From positions 1 to 64,000 of IMG/VR virus record IMGVR_UViG_3300042731_005935: 64,000 nucleotides of DNA. One strand, given 5' to 3'. The notes beneath the pieces were generated by a model. It did not search any database and had not been told where the DNA came from. It was given only the letters and a program-made list of their open reading frames with translations. This document shows positions 1 to 6,509 of the stretch, one piece after another. The first letter of the stretch is position 1. The number at the start of each line of letters is the position of its first letter. Made by a program: the position numbers and the translations under genes. This DNA comes from a virus.

Positions 1-20
1 ATATGTATTGTGTTATTTTG

Positions 21-84
21 GCTACCATCGTCAGACGGCTGGCACCACCCAGCCGTGACCGCTCCGAAGAGCGGTTTCGGTTTA
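21..84 (-). ncRNA. Hammerhead-like ribozyme, copy A (open stem II)
   Basis: Read on the minus strand, the order is ACC, GAAA (78-75), stem III CCGCTC/GAGCGG closed by a TTCG loop (74-59), UC (58-57), stem I ACGGCTG/CAGCCGT (56-50 and 41-35) with loop GGTGGTGC, the core CTGACGA (34-28), then TGGT. These are the conserved hammerhead parts in circular order, with stem II as the open stem. Cleavage would fall after the C at 57. Copy B has the same core and stem I loop but different paired stems, which is good evidence for structure. Stem II is weak: ACC can pair with GGT only if one U next to the core bulges, so activity is unproven. It starts directly after the stop codon of the 82-267 gene. Confidence 0.8.
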
Positions 85-267
85 CTTTATTCTCCATACT
101 TTTTCCGCTTGTCTGAAACCGACATATTCGCCGTCTTTGTTTAAGCCGCGGTTTGCTATTTCTTTTTTGATCATTTTCATAGCATCAACCTCACCATTGG
201 CGAATTTAAGAAGTAATTCGGTATCCATCGTCTGAAAAGCAAATTCTGGATTCTTTTTGTCTTTCAT
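82..267 (-). CDS. Small hypothetical protein (61 aa) between two ribozymes
   Basis: The start codon at 267 is preceded by an AAGGAG ribosome site about 8 bases upstream. I do not recognise the protein. It is charged and soluble, and its middle (ELLLKFANGEVDAMKMIKKE) looks like one amphipathic helix pair. The stop codon touches the 5' strand of ribozyme copy A, and ribozyme copy B lies about 25 bases upstream of the start codon. If both ribozymes cleave, the message would be a free RNA of roughly 270 bases carrying only this gene. It reads opposite to the structural operon. Confidence 0.7.
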   Translation of the reverse strand: MKDKKNPEFAFQTMDTELLLKFANGEVDAMKMIKKEIANRGLNKDGEYVGFRQAEKVWRIK

Positions 268-291
268 TGTTTATCTCCTTTTAAATGTTTA

Positions 292-366
292 GCTACCATC
301 GTCAGTTGACAGGCACCACCCTGTCAAGACCGAGGAGACGATAAATTGTCAACTCGGTTTCGGTAA
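292..366 (-). ncRNA. Hammerhead-like ribozyme, copy B (open stem II)
   Basis: The minus strand shows TACC, GAAA (361-358), stem III CCGAG/CTCGG with an 18-base loop (357-330), UC (329-328), stem I TTGACAG/CTGTCAA (327-321 and 312-306) with the same GGTGGTGC loop as copy A, the core CTGACGA (305-299), then TGGTAGC. Nearly every pair of stem I differs from copy A yet still pairs, a clear case of covariation. Stem II can form four pairs (TACC/GGTA) with one bulged U. The predicted cleavage site, after the C at 328, is about 60 bases upstream of the start codon at 267. Confidence 0.8.
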
Positions 367-920
367 TAACACTGTAAGGAGGAGAACATTTATGCAACAC
401 ACTGAGGATTTACTTGGTTGATTCAATCCCGTGCTTCCAGTCAATGCATCTGGATTTTACTTAATTCAGCGCCCGATGGCCAAGTCTTTAGTATGTCTGG
501 CAGTCGTTTGCTTATTCAAACCCGCGGCGGATGCTGTGTGCGCCGAAGCGACTTATTAATTTGTTGATTGGTTTTTCGCGTGGTGGCTAACTTTTTACAC
601 TGATTCGAATCAATTCCGAGGTTCTCTTTGAAGACTCGCTCCCGAAATCGTTGGAGGTCATTGCCTTCGCGGTGTCGTTTGAGATGTTTTTTATGGGGTT
701 TACTCACTGGGTCCGTTTCCCGCTGACCCTCTCAAACTCGCTCTTGCTAATTCCGTGCGCTTTGTTTCGTGTTTCGCGCTATGTCAAAGAACACTTTAAA
801 TAAATGCAATTTTTGTGCAGGATCCACGGAAATACCGAAAAAATAACCGTTATTTTCCTTAATGGTTCCAGTGGTTTAACCGTGTTTGTGATTCGTATAC
901 CGAGGATATGGCTCAGGATA

Positions 921-962
921 TCAAAAAACTGACAAAAAACGTCAAAAAACTGACAAAAATCG
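921..962. repeat. Two tandem copies of a 21-bp repeat
   Basis: Units 921-941 and 942-962 are identical except for one base. Each contains TCAAAAAACTGAC followed by an A run and CG. The element GTCAAAAAA recurs at 1017-1025, and each unit contains GTC/GAC pairs in inverted orientation. This could be an operator or origin iteron; the function is not shown by the sequence. Confidence 0.7.
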
Positions 963-992
963 TCATAGCCAACCACCAGTAAACATTATAAA

Positions 993-1021
993 TATTTATA
1001 TTAAAAAATGCAATATGTCAA
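993..1021 (-). promoter_or_regulatory. Possible minus-strand promoter toward the ribozyme region
   Basis: On the minus strand a perfect TTGACA (1021-1016) is followed after 17 bases by TAAATA (998-993) in an AT-rich stretch. It would transcribe toward the ribozyme unit at 1-366. The TTGACA overlaps the repeated GTCAAAAAA element, so the match could be by chance. Confidence 0.25.
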
Positions 1022-1207
1022 AAAATGTCATATATGGGTATTATATCATGCTTTATATGGAACCCGGATAACCTGATATTTGGATATGACATAAGTATCT
1101 GATACTATGAACAATGTCCGAGGACGGAATAGGGTAACAGATTACATAACCTCCGTATACGGAATTGTACAGTCAACACAAGGGTACGGACCTCTGCAAT
1201 GTCTTGT

Positions 1208-1297
1208 GCCGTAAGTATCCATGGTTTCTGGTAGTTGTGGATACAGAGCCAGTAAGCATTTGCTAAACAAGTGACCCTAAACTTTCAACCTTACGGC
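1208..1297. other. Possible structured RNA domain
   Basis: GCCGTAAG (1208-1215) pairs perfectly with CTTACGGC (1290-1297). Directly inside it TATCCA (1216-1221) pairs with TGGATA (1238-1243), and a small AGC/GCT hairpin follows near 1255. The nested 8-bp and 6-bp helices suggest a folded domain. I do not recognise the RNA family, the strand is unknown, and the AT-rich context makes some pairing likely by chance. Confidence 0.25.
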
Positions 1298-1365
1298 CAG
1301 CCATAGCCTGCCATCTGCCATGGTTAGTGGTATGTCCGACTAAATACTATCAAGAGAAAAACAAC

Positions 1366-1395
1366 TTGACACGCTCAAATTAACATACTTATAAG
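1366..1395 (+). promoter_or_regulatory. Sigma70-like promoter for the structural operon
   Basis: A perfect TTGACA (1366-1371) is followed after 18 bases by TATAAG (1390-1395). Transcription would start near 1402, shortly before the small terminase gene at 1442. No other promoter of this quality is seen before the long plus-strand gene series. Confidence 0.6.
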
Positions 1396-1441
1396 TACAC
1401 CTGATTATATACGAGGAGTAAATACTTCAAATTACGGAATC

Positions 1442-1993
1442 ATGGATAAGCTGCCAAAGAGAAGAAAACGCAAACCCAACCCGATGGATAAGTTTAATCG
1501 ATCCACACGGGTCATTATATATAAGGCATTAAAAGCACGATTACCTATCCACCGTGCATGTAGTTTGGCAAATGTGAACCGATCCACGTATCGTGATTGG
1601 ATGAAGAAAGGAGAGAATCCTCGTCGCTACCCAAAACATGCCATGTTCCGTAAGACCATTACCATGATTGAATCAAAGAAAGAACAAGAGGCGTTAAGGG
1701 TGATAGAACTTGCCCAGTACGGTGGGCAAGAGATTGTGGAAACCAAGATACATATCGGCGGTAAGTATGGAAGAGAAATTACCAGAATACGAAAACAACT
1801 TAAACCACATTGGGGTGCAGCAGCATGGTGGTTGGAAAAGACCAAACCAAACGATTACGGCGGTGACCAAATTGGTGAGACTAACCAGACACCTGAGGAA
1901 CTGGCAAGAGAAATTCGCGAGGCGATGCAGGCAATGGATGAATCAGTTCCGGAAGAAGATTGTTGCCTGGAAGAAATACAATCTTGTGGATAG
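1442..1993 (+). CDS. Terminase small subunit
   Basis: This is probably the DNA-recognition subunit of the packaging motor. The 183-residue protein has a basic N-terminus, then a helix-turn-helix (ACSLANVNRSTYRDWMKKG, about residues 38-56), and a C-terminal WWLEKTKPNDYG motif that recurs in many phage small terminases. Its place two small genes before the large terminase supports the call. The ATG at 1442 is the only reasonable start in frame, although the GAGGAG at 1413 is far upstream. The C-terminus is acidic. Confidence 0.8.
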   Translation: MDKLPKRRKRKPNPMDKFNRSTRVIIYKALKARLPIHRACSLANVNRSTYRDWMKKGENPRRYPKHAMFRKTITMIESKKEQEALRVIELAQYGGQEIVETKIHIGGKYGREITRIRKQLKPHWGAAAWWLEKTKPNDYGGDQIGETNQTPEELAREIREAMQAMDESVPEEDCCLEEIQSCG

Positions 1994-2003
1994 GAGATAC
2001 GGC

Positions 2004-2207
2004 ATGGAAACAAAAATATTTAAAATCACCTATGACCCGACCGAAGGTACATTAAATGAAGAAAATATCCTTTTAATGGGTGAGTATTTTGGCAATTTAC
2101 AGATTGAAGATATTACCGATCAGGTAATAACCAACATTGCCGACACCGATAAGAGGCATAGATGGTTAAAATTCCATGCCCGATCAAGGGAAATAACAAA
2201 TGAATAA
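2004..2207 (+). CDS. Small hypothetical protein (67 aa)
   Basis: The start at 2004 follows a TAGGAGATACGGC ribosome site; the frame is open further upstream, but that part overlaps the small terminase gene. I do not recognise the family. The protein is acidic in its middle and basic at its end and has no membrane segment. It overlaps the next start by 8 bases, so translation is probably coupled within the terminase operon. Confidence 0.65.
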   Translation: METKIFKITYDPTEGTLNEENILLMGEYFGNLQIEDITDQVITNIADTDKRHRWLKFHARSREITNE

Positions 2208-2694
2208 TGTAATCGATCTGACCACTCGCACCGAAGTAAAATGGACGCTTTCCAACGGGTGGAATATTTACATTTGGAACAGGATGCTCCAAGACCAGGT
2301 TAATGCCGAAGAAGAAAATAAACTTTTATCTACCGCCAAAAAACCGCTGTTGGATCCTGCCGATATCGGGATGGAGATTGATCCTGATAACCTAAACAAC
2401 TTTCCCGAGGAGTTGTTTGATTCAACACCTTTAGGGGATAACTATTTTTATGACAATTATATCCAGCGCTTGAATCAACGAGAAGAATCAACCTTTACCT
2501 GGCCGACACCAAAAGAAGTAAGGGTTTCCGACCGAGACTTCCCAGCAGACTATAGCGCCAATATTACTATGGCGGATATTCCCAGCTTGGTTGGTGATGG
2601 GAAAAAGATTGGGTGTCCTCAACACAACTCCAAAGAATCAAGCCAGCAGGAAAATTCCTGCCGGATTCAAGACACCACCGGAAGAGAGGAGTAA
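2200..2694 (+). CDS. Hypothetical protein between the terminase genes (164 aa)
   Basis: An acidic, soluble protein with several aromatic patches (GWNIYIWNR near the N-terminus, NYFYDNYIQ in the middle) and a Ser/Gln-rich end. I do not recognise it. It starts inside the preceding gene and stops three bases before the large terminase gene, so it belongs to the packaging operon. No catalytic motif is visible. Confidence 0.75.
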   Translation: MNNVIDLTTRTEVKWTLSNGWNIYIWNRMLQDQVNAEEENKLLSTAKKPLLDPADIGMEIDPDNLNNFPEELFDSTPLGDNYFYDNYIQRLNQREESTFTWPTPKEVRVSDRDFPADYSANITMADIPSLVGDGKKIGCPQHNSKESSQQENSCRIQDTTGREE

Positions 2695-2697
2695 TTA

Positions 2698-4122
2698 ATG
2701 CCAGCCAAAGTGATTATTAATGATTCGCGCCTAACCAAACGATGGGAAAAACTTGGCTACCATCAGGAGCAGAGTAATTGCTACCGATCACCGGCGCGTT
2801 TTAATATTAATCACTCTGGGCGGCGGTCAGGAAAAACAGAACTCCAAGGCAAAAGAAAGGTAGTAAGAAAAGCACTTAGAGGCGCCACAATATTCCCCGA
2901 CTGGAGATGTTTTATTGGTGCGCCTGTACGGCACCAAGCAAAGAAGATTTATTGGTCGGATATTAAACAACTGGTGCCAAAGAAATTCATGGCCGGCCCA
3001 CCGAACGAATCGGAGTTAATTGTTCGGCTTATCAACGGAAGTGAGATACACGTGGTTGGTATGGACCGTCCCGAACGTGTTGAGGGTCAACCCTGGGACC
3101 ACGGTATACTCGATGAATACGGAAATATGAAGCCACAGACCTGGGAAGAGCATGTCCGCCCAGCCTTATCAGATAGAAAAGGATCATGCGATTTCATTGG
3201 TGTGCCAGAGGGTAGAAATCATTATTACGACCTGGTACAATTGGCCAAGGAAGATAAGACTGGATCATGGAGAGTCTGGCACTGGCCATCATGGGAGATA
3301 CTCGATGCCGAAGAAATTGAAGCCGCCCAGCGAGACATGGACCCGCTTATCTATGAACAGGAATATGGTGGAGAATTTGTTAATTTCACTGGAATGGCCT
3401 ACTATGTTTTTGATGAAACTCGGCACGTCGGAAAGTACCGACGTTTTTATGATCCCAAGCGGCCATTGGTTTTCTGCTTCGATTTCAATGTATCACCTGG
3501 CGTGGCAGTAATCTGCCAGGAGATGGGTAGCGATGTTTTTGATTTACCTATCGGGATGACGATTACTGCTATTATCGGAGAAGTATACATCCCACGCCAA
3601 AGCAATACCATCCGTGTGTGCAAGAAATTAATTGAAGACTGGGGCCAAGATGGAGAAGACCATCAAGGATTAATCATTTGTTACGGTGATTCAACTGGTG
3701 GCGCTGAAGGAACAGCGAAGATATCCGGTAATGATTGGGACCTGATTAAACAACAATTATATCCGTATTTCGGTGACCGTCTTTACTTCAAGGTGCCGAC
3801 CAAGAACCCGAAAGAACGCCAGCGGGTTAATGCTGTTAATAGCCGGTTGATGACATACTCTGGCGATGTTCGAATGGTAATGGACGGCAAGCATTGCAAG
3901 AAGACGATTAAGGATTTTGAGGGTGTACGAGTTATTGAAGGCACGGCGGGAGAGATTGACAAGAAGTCCGACCCGCTGCTCACCCATTTAACCGATGCCG
4001 TCGGCTACTATGTCCATAAGGAATTCCCGGTGCAGAAATACTACACCGCCGACGATATTCGCGATATGATGGCGCGCAGAAACAAAGAGCGCATTGATAC
4101 GGCTTTGAGGAGAGCCGCTTAA
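2698..4122 (+). CDS. terL: Terminase large subunit
   Basis: This is the packaging ATPase and nuclease. The 474-residue protein has a Walker A motif GRRSGKT (residues 41-47), a Walker B motif GILDEY (136-141) with the catalytic glutamate, and an RNase H-like nuclease domain whose acidic residues are visible at D262 (CFDFNVSPG), D331 (YGDSTGG) and D433 (LTDAVGYYV). Length and motif order are normal, so it should be active. It sits four codons downstream of a GAGAGGAG ribosome site. Confidence 0.95.
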   Translation: MPAKVIINDSRLTKRWEKLGYHQEQSNCYRSPARFNINHSGRRSGKTELQGKRKVVRKALRGATIFPDWRCFIGAPVRHQAKKIYWSDIKQLVPKKFMAGPPNESELIVRLINGSEIHVVGMDRPERVEGQPWDHGILDEYGNMKPQTWEEHVRPALSDRKGSCDFIGVPEGRNHYYDLVQLAKEDKTGSWRVWHWPSWEILDAEEIEAAQRDMDPLIYEQEYGGEFVNFTGMAYYVFDETRHVGKYRRFYDPKRPLVFCFDFNVSPGVAVICQEMGSDVFDLPIGMTITAIIGEVYIPRQSNTIRVCKKLIEDWGQDGEDHQGLIICYGDSTGGAEGTAKISGNDWDLIKQQLYPYFGDRLYFKVPTKNPKERQRVNAVNSRLMTYSGDVRMVMDGKHCKKTIKDFEGVRVIEGTAGEIDKKSDPLLTHLTDAVGYYVHKEFPVQKYYTADDIRDMMARRNKERIDTALRRAA

Positions 4123-4144
4123 CCCAAACAAAGGAGATACGGCA

Positions 4145-4714
4145 ATGAAGAAAACAAAAACATTTCAGGAAACTTGTATTTTAATTAATTCTCTTTTTAC
4201 TAATGACATCAATATCATTGCAAGAGAATTAGAGAATATCCTTCTCGGTGAAACAGTGACTACAGACATGAATCCTGAAAAACTTATTGATGGTACGGCA
4301 GAATTTAGTCACTGCTTCCATGAGGAGGATATACTTCGGGTGTATCGGAAGATTAAAGCGATCCAAAGGAATTGTGAAAAGTTAGAGCGGGACCTTGAGG
4401 AAGAAGATATTCCGGTGATGGAAGAATTCATGGACGCGGATCATATAGCAAAGCCCGATACGGTGAAAATTGTGGCTATTAAGCAACCCGACGGAAGTAC
4501 TTTTATTACCGACAACGTCCAAGCAGAGATGACTTGCAAGTGTGGCAAGTCAAAGTTGTGGATGCACGCCGGGCAGATATCCACACCATGCCCGTATTGT
4601 AGGAGACAATATCTTGCTGTACATCATCTTAAAACAGGACAATTTAAGTTTATCCATTGTAATGCGTGGTGGAGAACTCTTTGGTATAAGATGATCGGAA
4701 GGAGCCAGGCATGA
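4145..4714 (+). CDS. Hypothetical protein with a C-terminal zinc ribbon (189 aa)
   Basis: The C-terminal third has two cysteine pairs, CKCGK and CPYC, spaced as in a zinc ribbon, followed by a basic tail. The N-terminal two thirds is predicted to be helical and acidic (KLERDLEEEDIPVMEEF). The start at 4145 follows an AAGGAGATACGGC ribosome site nearly identical to the one at 2004. I cannot assign a function. It overlaps the next gene by four bases. Confidence 0.75.
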   Translation: MKKTKTFQETCILINSLFTNDINIIARELENILLGETVTTDMNPEKLIDGTAEFSHCFHEEDILRVYRKIKAIQRNCEKLERDLEEEDIPVMEEFMDADHIAKPDTVKIVAIKQPDGSTFITDNVQAEMTCKCGKSKLWMHAGQISTPCPYCRRQYLAVHHLKTGQFKFIHCNAWWRTLWYKMIGRSQA

Positions 4715-4935
4715 AATGGTGTAAGAAGACAAACCGGATGAAGTATAATTGGTGGGAGCGCCTTGTAGCCAATGTCCGCGTTTATCTATCCGGCCATTTT
4801 GAATTCGGGCTGGTTAGGAAAGAAGATACCTTCGGACATAACTATAAAGGCAATTATAAACACTTTGGTCATAAGGAGATGGTTAAGGAGTATTTATCCA
4901 AGGGTTCTTGGCATCGGAAGTGGAGGGTAGCATGA
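4711..4935 (+). CDS. Small basic hypothetical protein (74 aa)
   Basis: A basic protein rich in Trp, Tyr and His, with no recognisable motif. It starts in an ATGA overlap with the zinc-ribbon gene and ends in an ATGA overlap with the next small gene. The sequence KWCKKTNRMKYNWWERL at its start resembles the aromatic and basic style of the following 50-residue protein. Confidence 0.65.
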   Translation: MKWCKKTNRMKYNWWERLVANVRVYLSGHFEFGLVRKEDTFGHNYKGNYKHFGHKEMVKEYLSKGSWHRKWRVA

Positions 4936-5084
4936 AGAAAATCAAAATCAATTGGACCTGTTCTGATTACTGTCACCACTCTCACCGATTTAAATGGATA
5001 GCGTATTTGTGTGGGCGCGTTCAATTATTCAAACACTTGTGGAATGCGGAAGCAAAGTATAGTACCGCTCCATTGAGGAGATGA
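4932..5084 (+). CDS. Small Cys/His-rich hypothetical protein (50 aa)
   Basis: This short gene starts in an ATGA overlap with the previous one and has a GGAGG site just upstream. The protein begins MKKIKINWTCSDYCHHSH, a Cys-X3-Cys-His-His cluster that could bind a metal. The rest is basic and aromatic. I do not recognise it. The tight overlaps on both sides argue that it is translated. Confidence 0.6.
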   Translation: MKKIKINWTCSDYCHHSHRFKWIAYLCGRVQLFKHLWNAEAKYSTAPLRR

Positions 5085-5087
5085 TTA

Positions 5088-5960
5088 TTGAGTAAAGAAA
5101 ACAAAGAAAGTCTGTTGGTGACTTCGCCTATTCGTCCTATAGAGCAGATTTCAACGGTTTGCGTCGGTAAACCAAACGCCGTATCTCCTCACCCGACGCA
5201 CTCAAGCCCGGTCGGCTCCTCTGGTAGGGAGCTGCCGCCCGAAGGAGACGGCCGACCGGGTATTCCTCTCCCTCTATGCGCCGACCGGTCCGGGTATGGC
5301 CCGGACTGTGTCGGCTGCATAAAGGAGCAGGAATGCGAGGAGATAGAACGTAGTATTTATGAGAAATTTATGGCAGATATGACTGAAACAAATGGAGGAG
5401 ATCTAATGGCAGATAAAGTACAAATATGGAATCCGAAAGGTATGTGCTGGACCCTGATAGATCGAGAATTGGGACAGATTGTTGACCATTCACCGGGCAA
5501 GTTTCTGGACGTGCCGATTTTTACTCATAAATCTGTTATGGAGTCATGCAATGGAAATCTCCCTCTTCCGCAATTTCCGCCCGAGGTAGTAATTGAGGAA
5601 TGTTCATTTGAACAGAGTGGATATACAACCAGAGGGAATCATTGGAATGTTCCGACATTGTTAAAAGCGGCAAATGACCAACATTGCCTCGTATTTGATC
5701 TTCCGTTGTCCGCAATCGATTTGAGTGCATGTCCGTGGAAAGATACCCAAAGTGTGGAAGACATTATTTATCATGCCAACCGTGCTTACAAATCGGACTT
5801 GAAATATCCGATTATACTTGATTGGCACGGTTATATTTGTGATGGATGGCACCGGGTAGTCAAAGCGGTAATACTTCAGCATAAAACAATCCGAGCATAT
5901 AGGCTTAAAAAATATGTTGAACCTGATTTTATCAAGGAGGGGGAGAATGCCGGTAATTAG
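5088..5960 (+). CDS. ParB-like domain protein, possibly starting internally at 5406
   Basis: The frame opens with TTG at 5088, seven bases after GAGGAG, and gives 290 residues. The last 50 residues (GYICDGWHRVVKAVI and around) look like the DG-x-HR core of ParB/sulfiredoxin-like domains. Residues 1-106 are odd: they are Pro/Gly/Cys-rich and encoded by a GC-rich stretch with three strong hairpins (5160-5315). An in-frame ATG at 5406 has a better ribosome site (GGAGGAG) and would give a 184-residue protein without that part. I see the frame as real from 5406 and uncertain before it. Confidence 0.65.
   Translation: MSKENKESLLVTSPIRPIEQISTVCVGKPNAVSPHPTHSSPVGSSGRELPPEGDGRPGIPLPLCADRSGYGPDCVGCIKEQECEEIERSIYEKFMADMTETNGGDLMADKVQIWNPKGMCWTLIDRELGQIVDHSPGKFLDVPIFTHKSVMESCNGNLPLPQFPPEVVIEECSFEQSGYTTRGNHWNVPTLLKAANDQHCLVFDLPLSAIDLSACPWKDTQSVEDIIYHANRAYKSDLKYPIILDWHGYICDGWHRVVKAVILQHKTIRAYRLKKYVEPDFIKEGENAGN
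5160..5315 (+). other. Three consecutive GC-rich stem-loops sharing a GTCGG/CCGAC core
   Basis: Stem 1 pairs TGCGTCGG (5160-5167) with CCGACGCA (5193-5200). Stem 2 pairs CCCGGTCGGC (5207-5216) with GCCGACCGGG (5251-5260). Stem 3 pairs GCCGAC (5280-5285) with GTCGGC (5310-5315) and encloses GTCCGGG/CCCGGAC (5288-5294 and 5300-5306) with a five-base loop. All pairings are perfect. The stretch is far richer in G and C than its surroundings. It lies inside the N-terminal part of the 5088-5960 frame, just upstream of the alternative start at 5406. Confidence 0.6.
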
Positions 5961-6255
5961 TGAACGCGATGAATGGAGGGCCCAGGAAGATGCATACACC
6001 TTGGCTGAAGCAAAGAAGATTCAGAAAGACCAGGTTCGTCTCACTCGGGCGCAACAGGCAGCAAAGAAATTGGCAGACGAAAGGGCGGAGGATGCTCAAT
6101 CAATGCGACAAGTCGCCGGAAGAAAAGAAAACAATTCCACACCGGCGAAGGGCAATGCAAAGATGGTTCGTGATTCAAAACCGCAGGCGCAAACAGGTCG
6201 TCCTCGGCAGGGCCAGGGAGCAAGCCAATTTAACGTTTTCAAAAAGATTGGATAA
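5947..6255 (+). CDS. Hypothetical protein, Gln/Ala/Lys-rich (102 aa)
   Basis: The start at 5947 follows AAGGAGGGGGAGA; the frame is open further upstream, but that part is in the preceding gene. The first 60 residues are predicted to form a charged coiled coil (AQEDAYTLAEAKKIQKDQVRL). The tail is disordered and Gln/Gly-rich. The place just before the portal gene would suit a head assembly accessory, but there is no motif to support that. Confidence 0.65.
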   Translation: MPVISERDEWRAQEDAYTLAEAKKIQKDQVRLTRAQQAAKKLADERAEDAQSMRQVAGRKENNSTPAKGNAKMVRDSKPQAQTGRPRQGQGASQFNVFKKIG

Positions 6256-6340
6256 ATTGCTTGAGTGGCTGAAGACACCAGAAGCCGCAGAAGCATTAAG
6301 GAAAGCAAGTCGGCGATCGGAATTAGGAGAATCGGTATGA
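6155..6340 (+). CDS. Possible overlapping small protein (61 aa or shorter)
   Basis: In another frame from the 5947 gene, the stretch ending at 6340 reads LDKLLEWLKTPEAAEALRKAS, which looks like a genuine amphipathic helix, and it ends in an ATGA overlap with the next gene. It fills the gap between the stop at 6255 and the start at 6337. The start is unclear: ATG 6155 has a GAAGGG site placed too close, and TTG 6248 has none. The overlap with a good gene keeps confidence low. Confidence 0.4.
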   Translation: MQRWFVIQNRRRKQVVLGRAREQANLTFSKRLDKLLEWLKTPEAAEALRKASRRSELGESV

Positions 6341-6498
6341 AGTATAAAATATTCTGGCTGGATAATAAAGGAGAGAAAAAAGAAAAGCAGGTCAAAAAGG
6401 ATCGCCAGGAAGAAGCATTATTGGAGGCGTTTTTCGGATATTTAAAGGATAATTCGGAATCAGCACCTTTTGGAATAGTCGAAGAAATTGAGGACTAA
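6337..6498 (+). CDS. Small hypothetical protein (53 aa)
   Basis: The ATG at 6337 follows TAGGAGAATCGGT. The protein starts MKYKIFWLDNKGEKKEKQ and ends acidic; it looks like a single beta hairpin followed by a helix. I do not recognise it. It lies directly upstream of the portal gene. Confidence 0.65.
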   Translation: MKYKIFWLDNKGEKKEKQVKKDRQEEALLEAFFGYLKDNSESAPFGIVEEIED

Positions 6499-6509
6499 AG
6501 GAGAAACAA

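Larger units (their letters stand above)
367..1365. other. Noncoding region with repeats and hairpins; no convincing gene
   Basis: This kilobase holds no gene I can support. There is a strong plus-strand ribosome site (AAGGAGGAG at 376-384), but the ATG at 392 opens only nine codons and may be a relic. Two minus-strand reading frames (516-707 and 779-976) lack ribosome sites; the second merely reads through the tandem repeat at 921-962. The right half is rich in short inverted repeats, including the palindrome CCGTATACGG at 1153-1162. Its position next to the small terminase gene and the strand switch make it a candidate for packaging-site, origin or regulatory sequence, which is inference. 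Confidence 0.5.

Noticed and set aside
470-545. tRNA-like sequence around GCGCCCGATGGCCAAGT
   Set aside because: The acceptor ends do not pair and no T-arm consensus is present.
516-707. 63-residue basic minus-strand frame with GTG start
   Set aside because: No ribosome site and no coupling to neighbours; composition fits chance in a noncoding stretch, though it cannot be fully excluded.
779-976. 65-residue minus-strand frame
   Set aside because: It mainly translates the 21-bp repeat and has no ribosome site.
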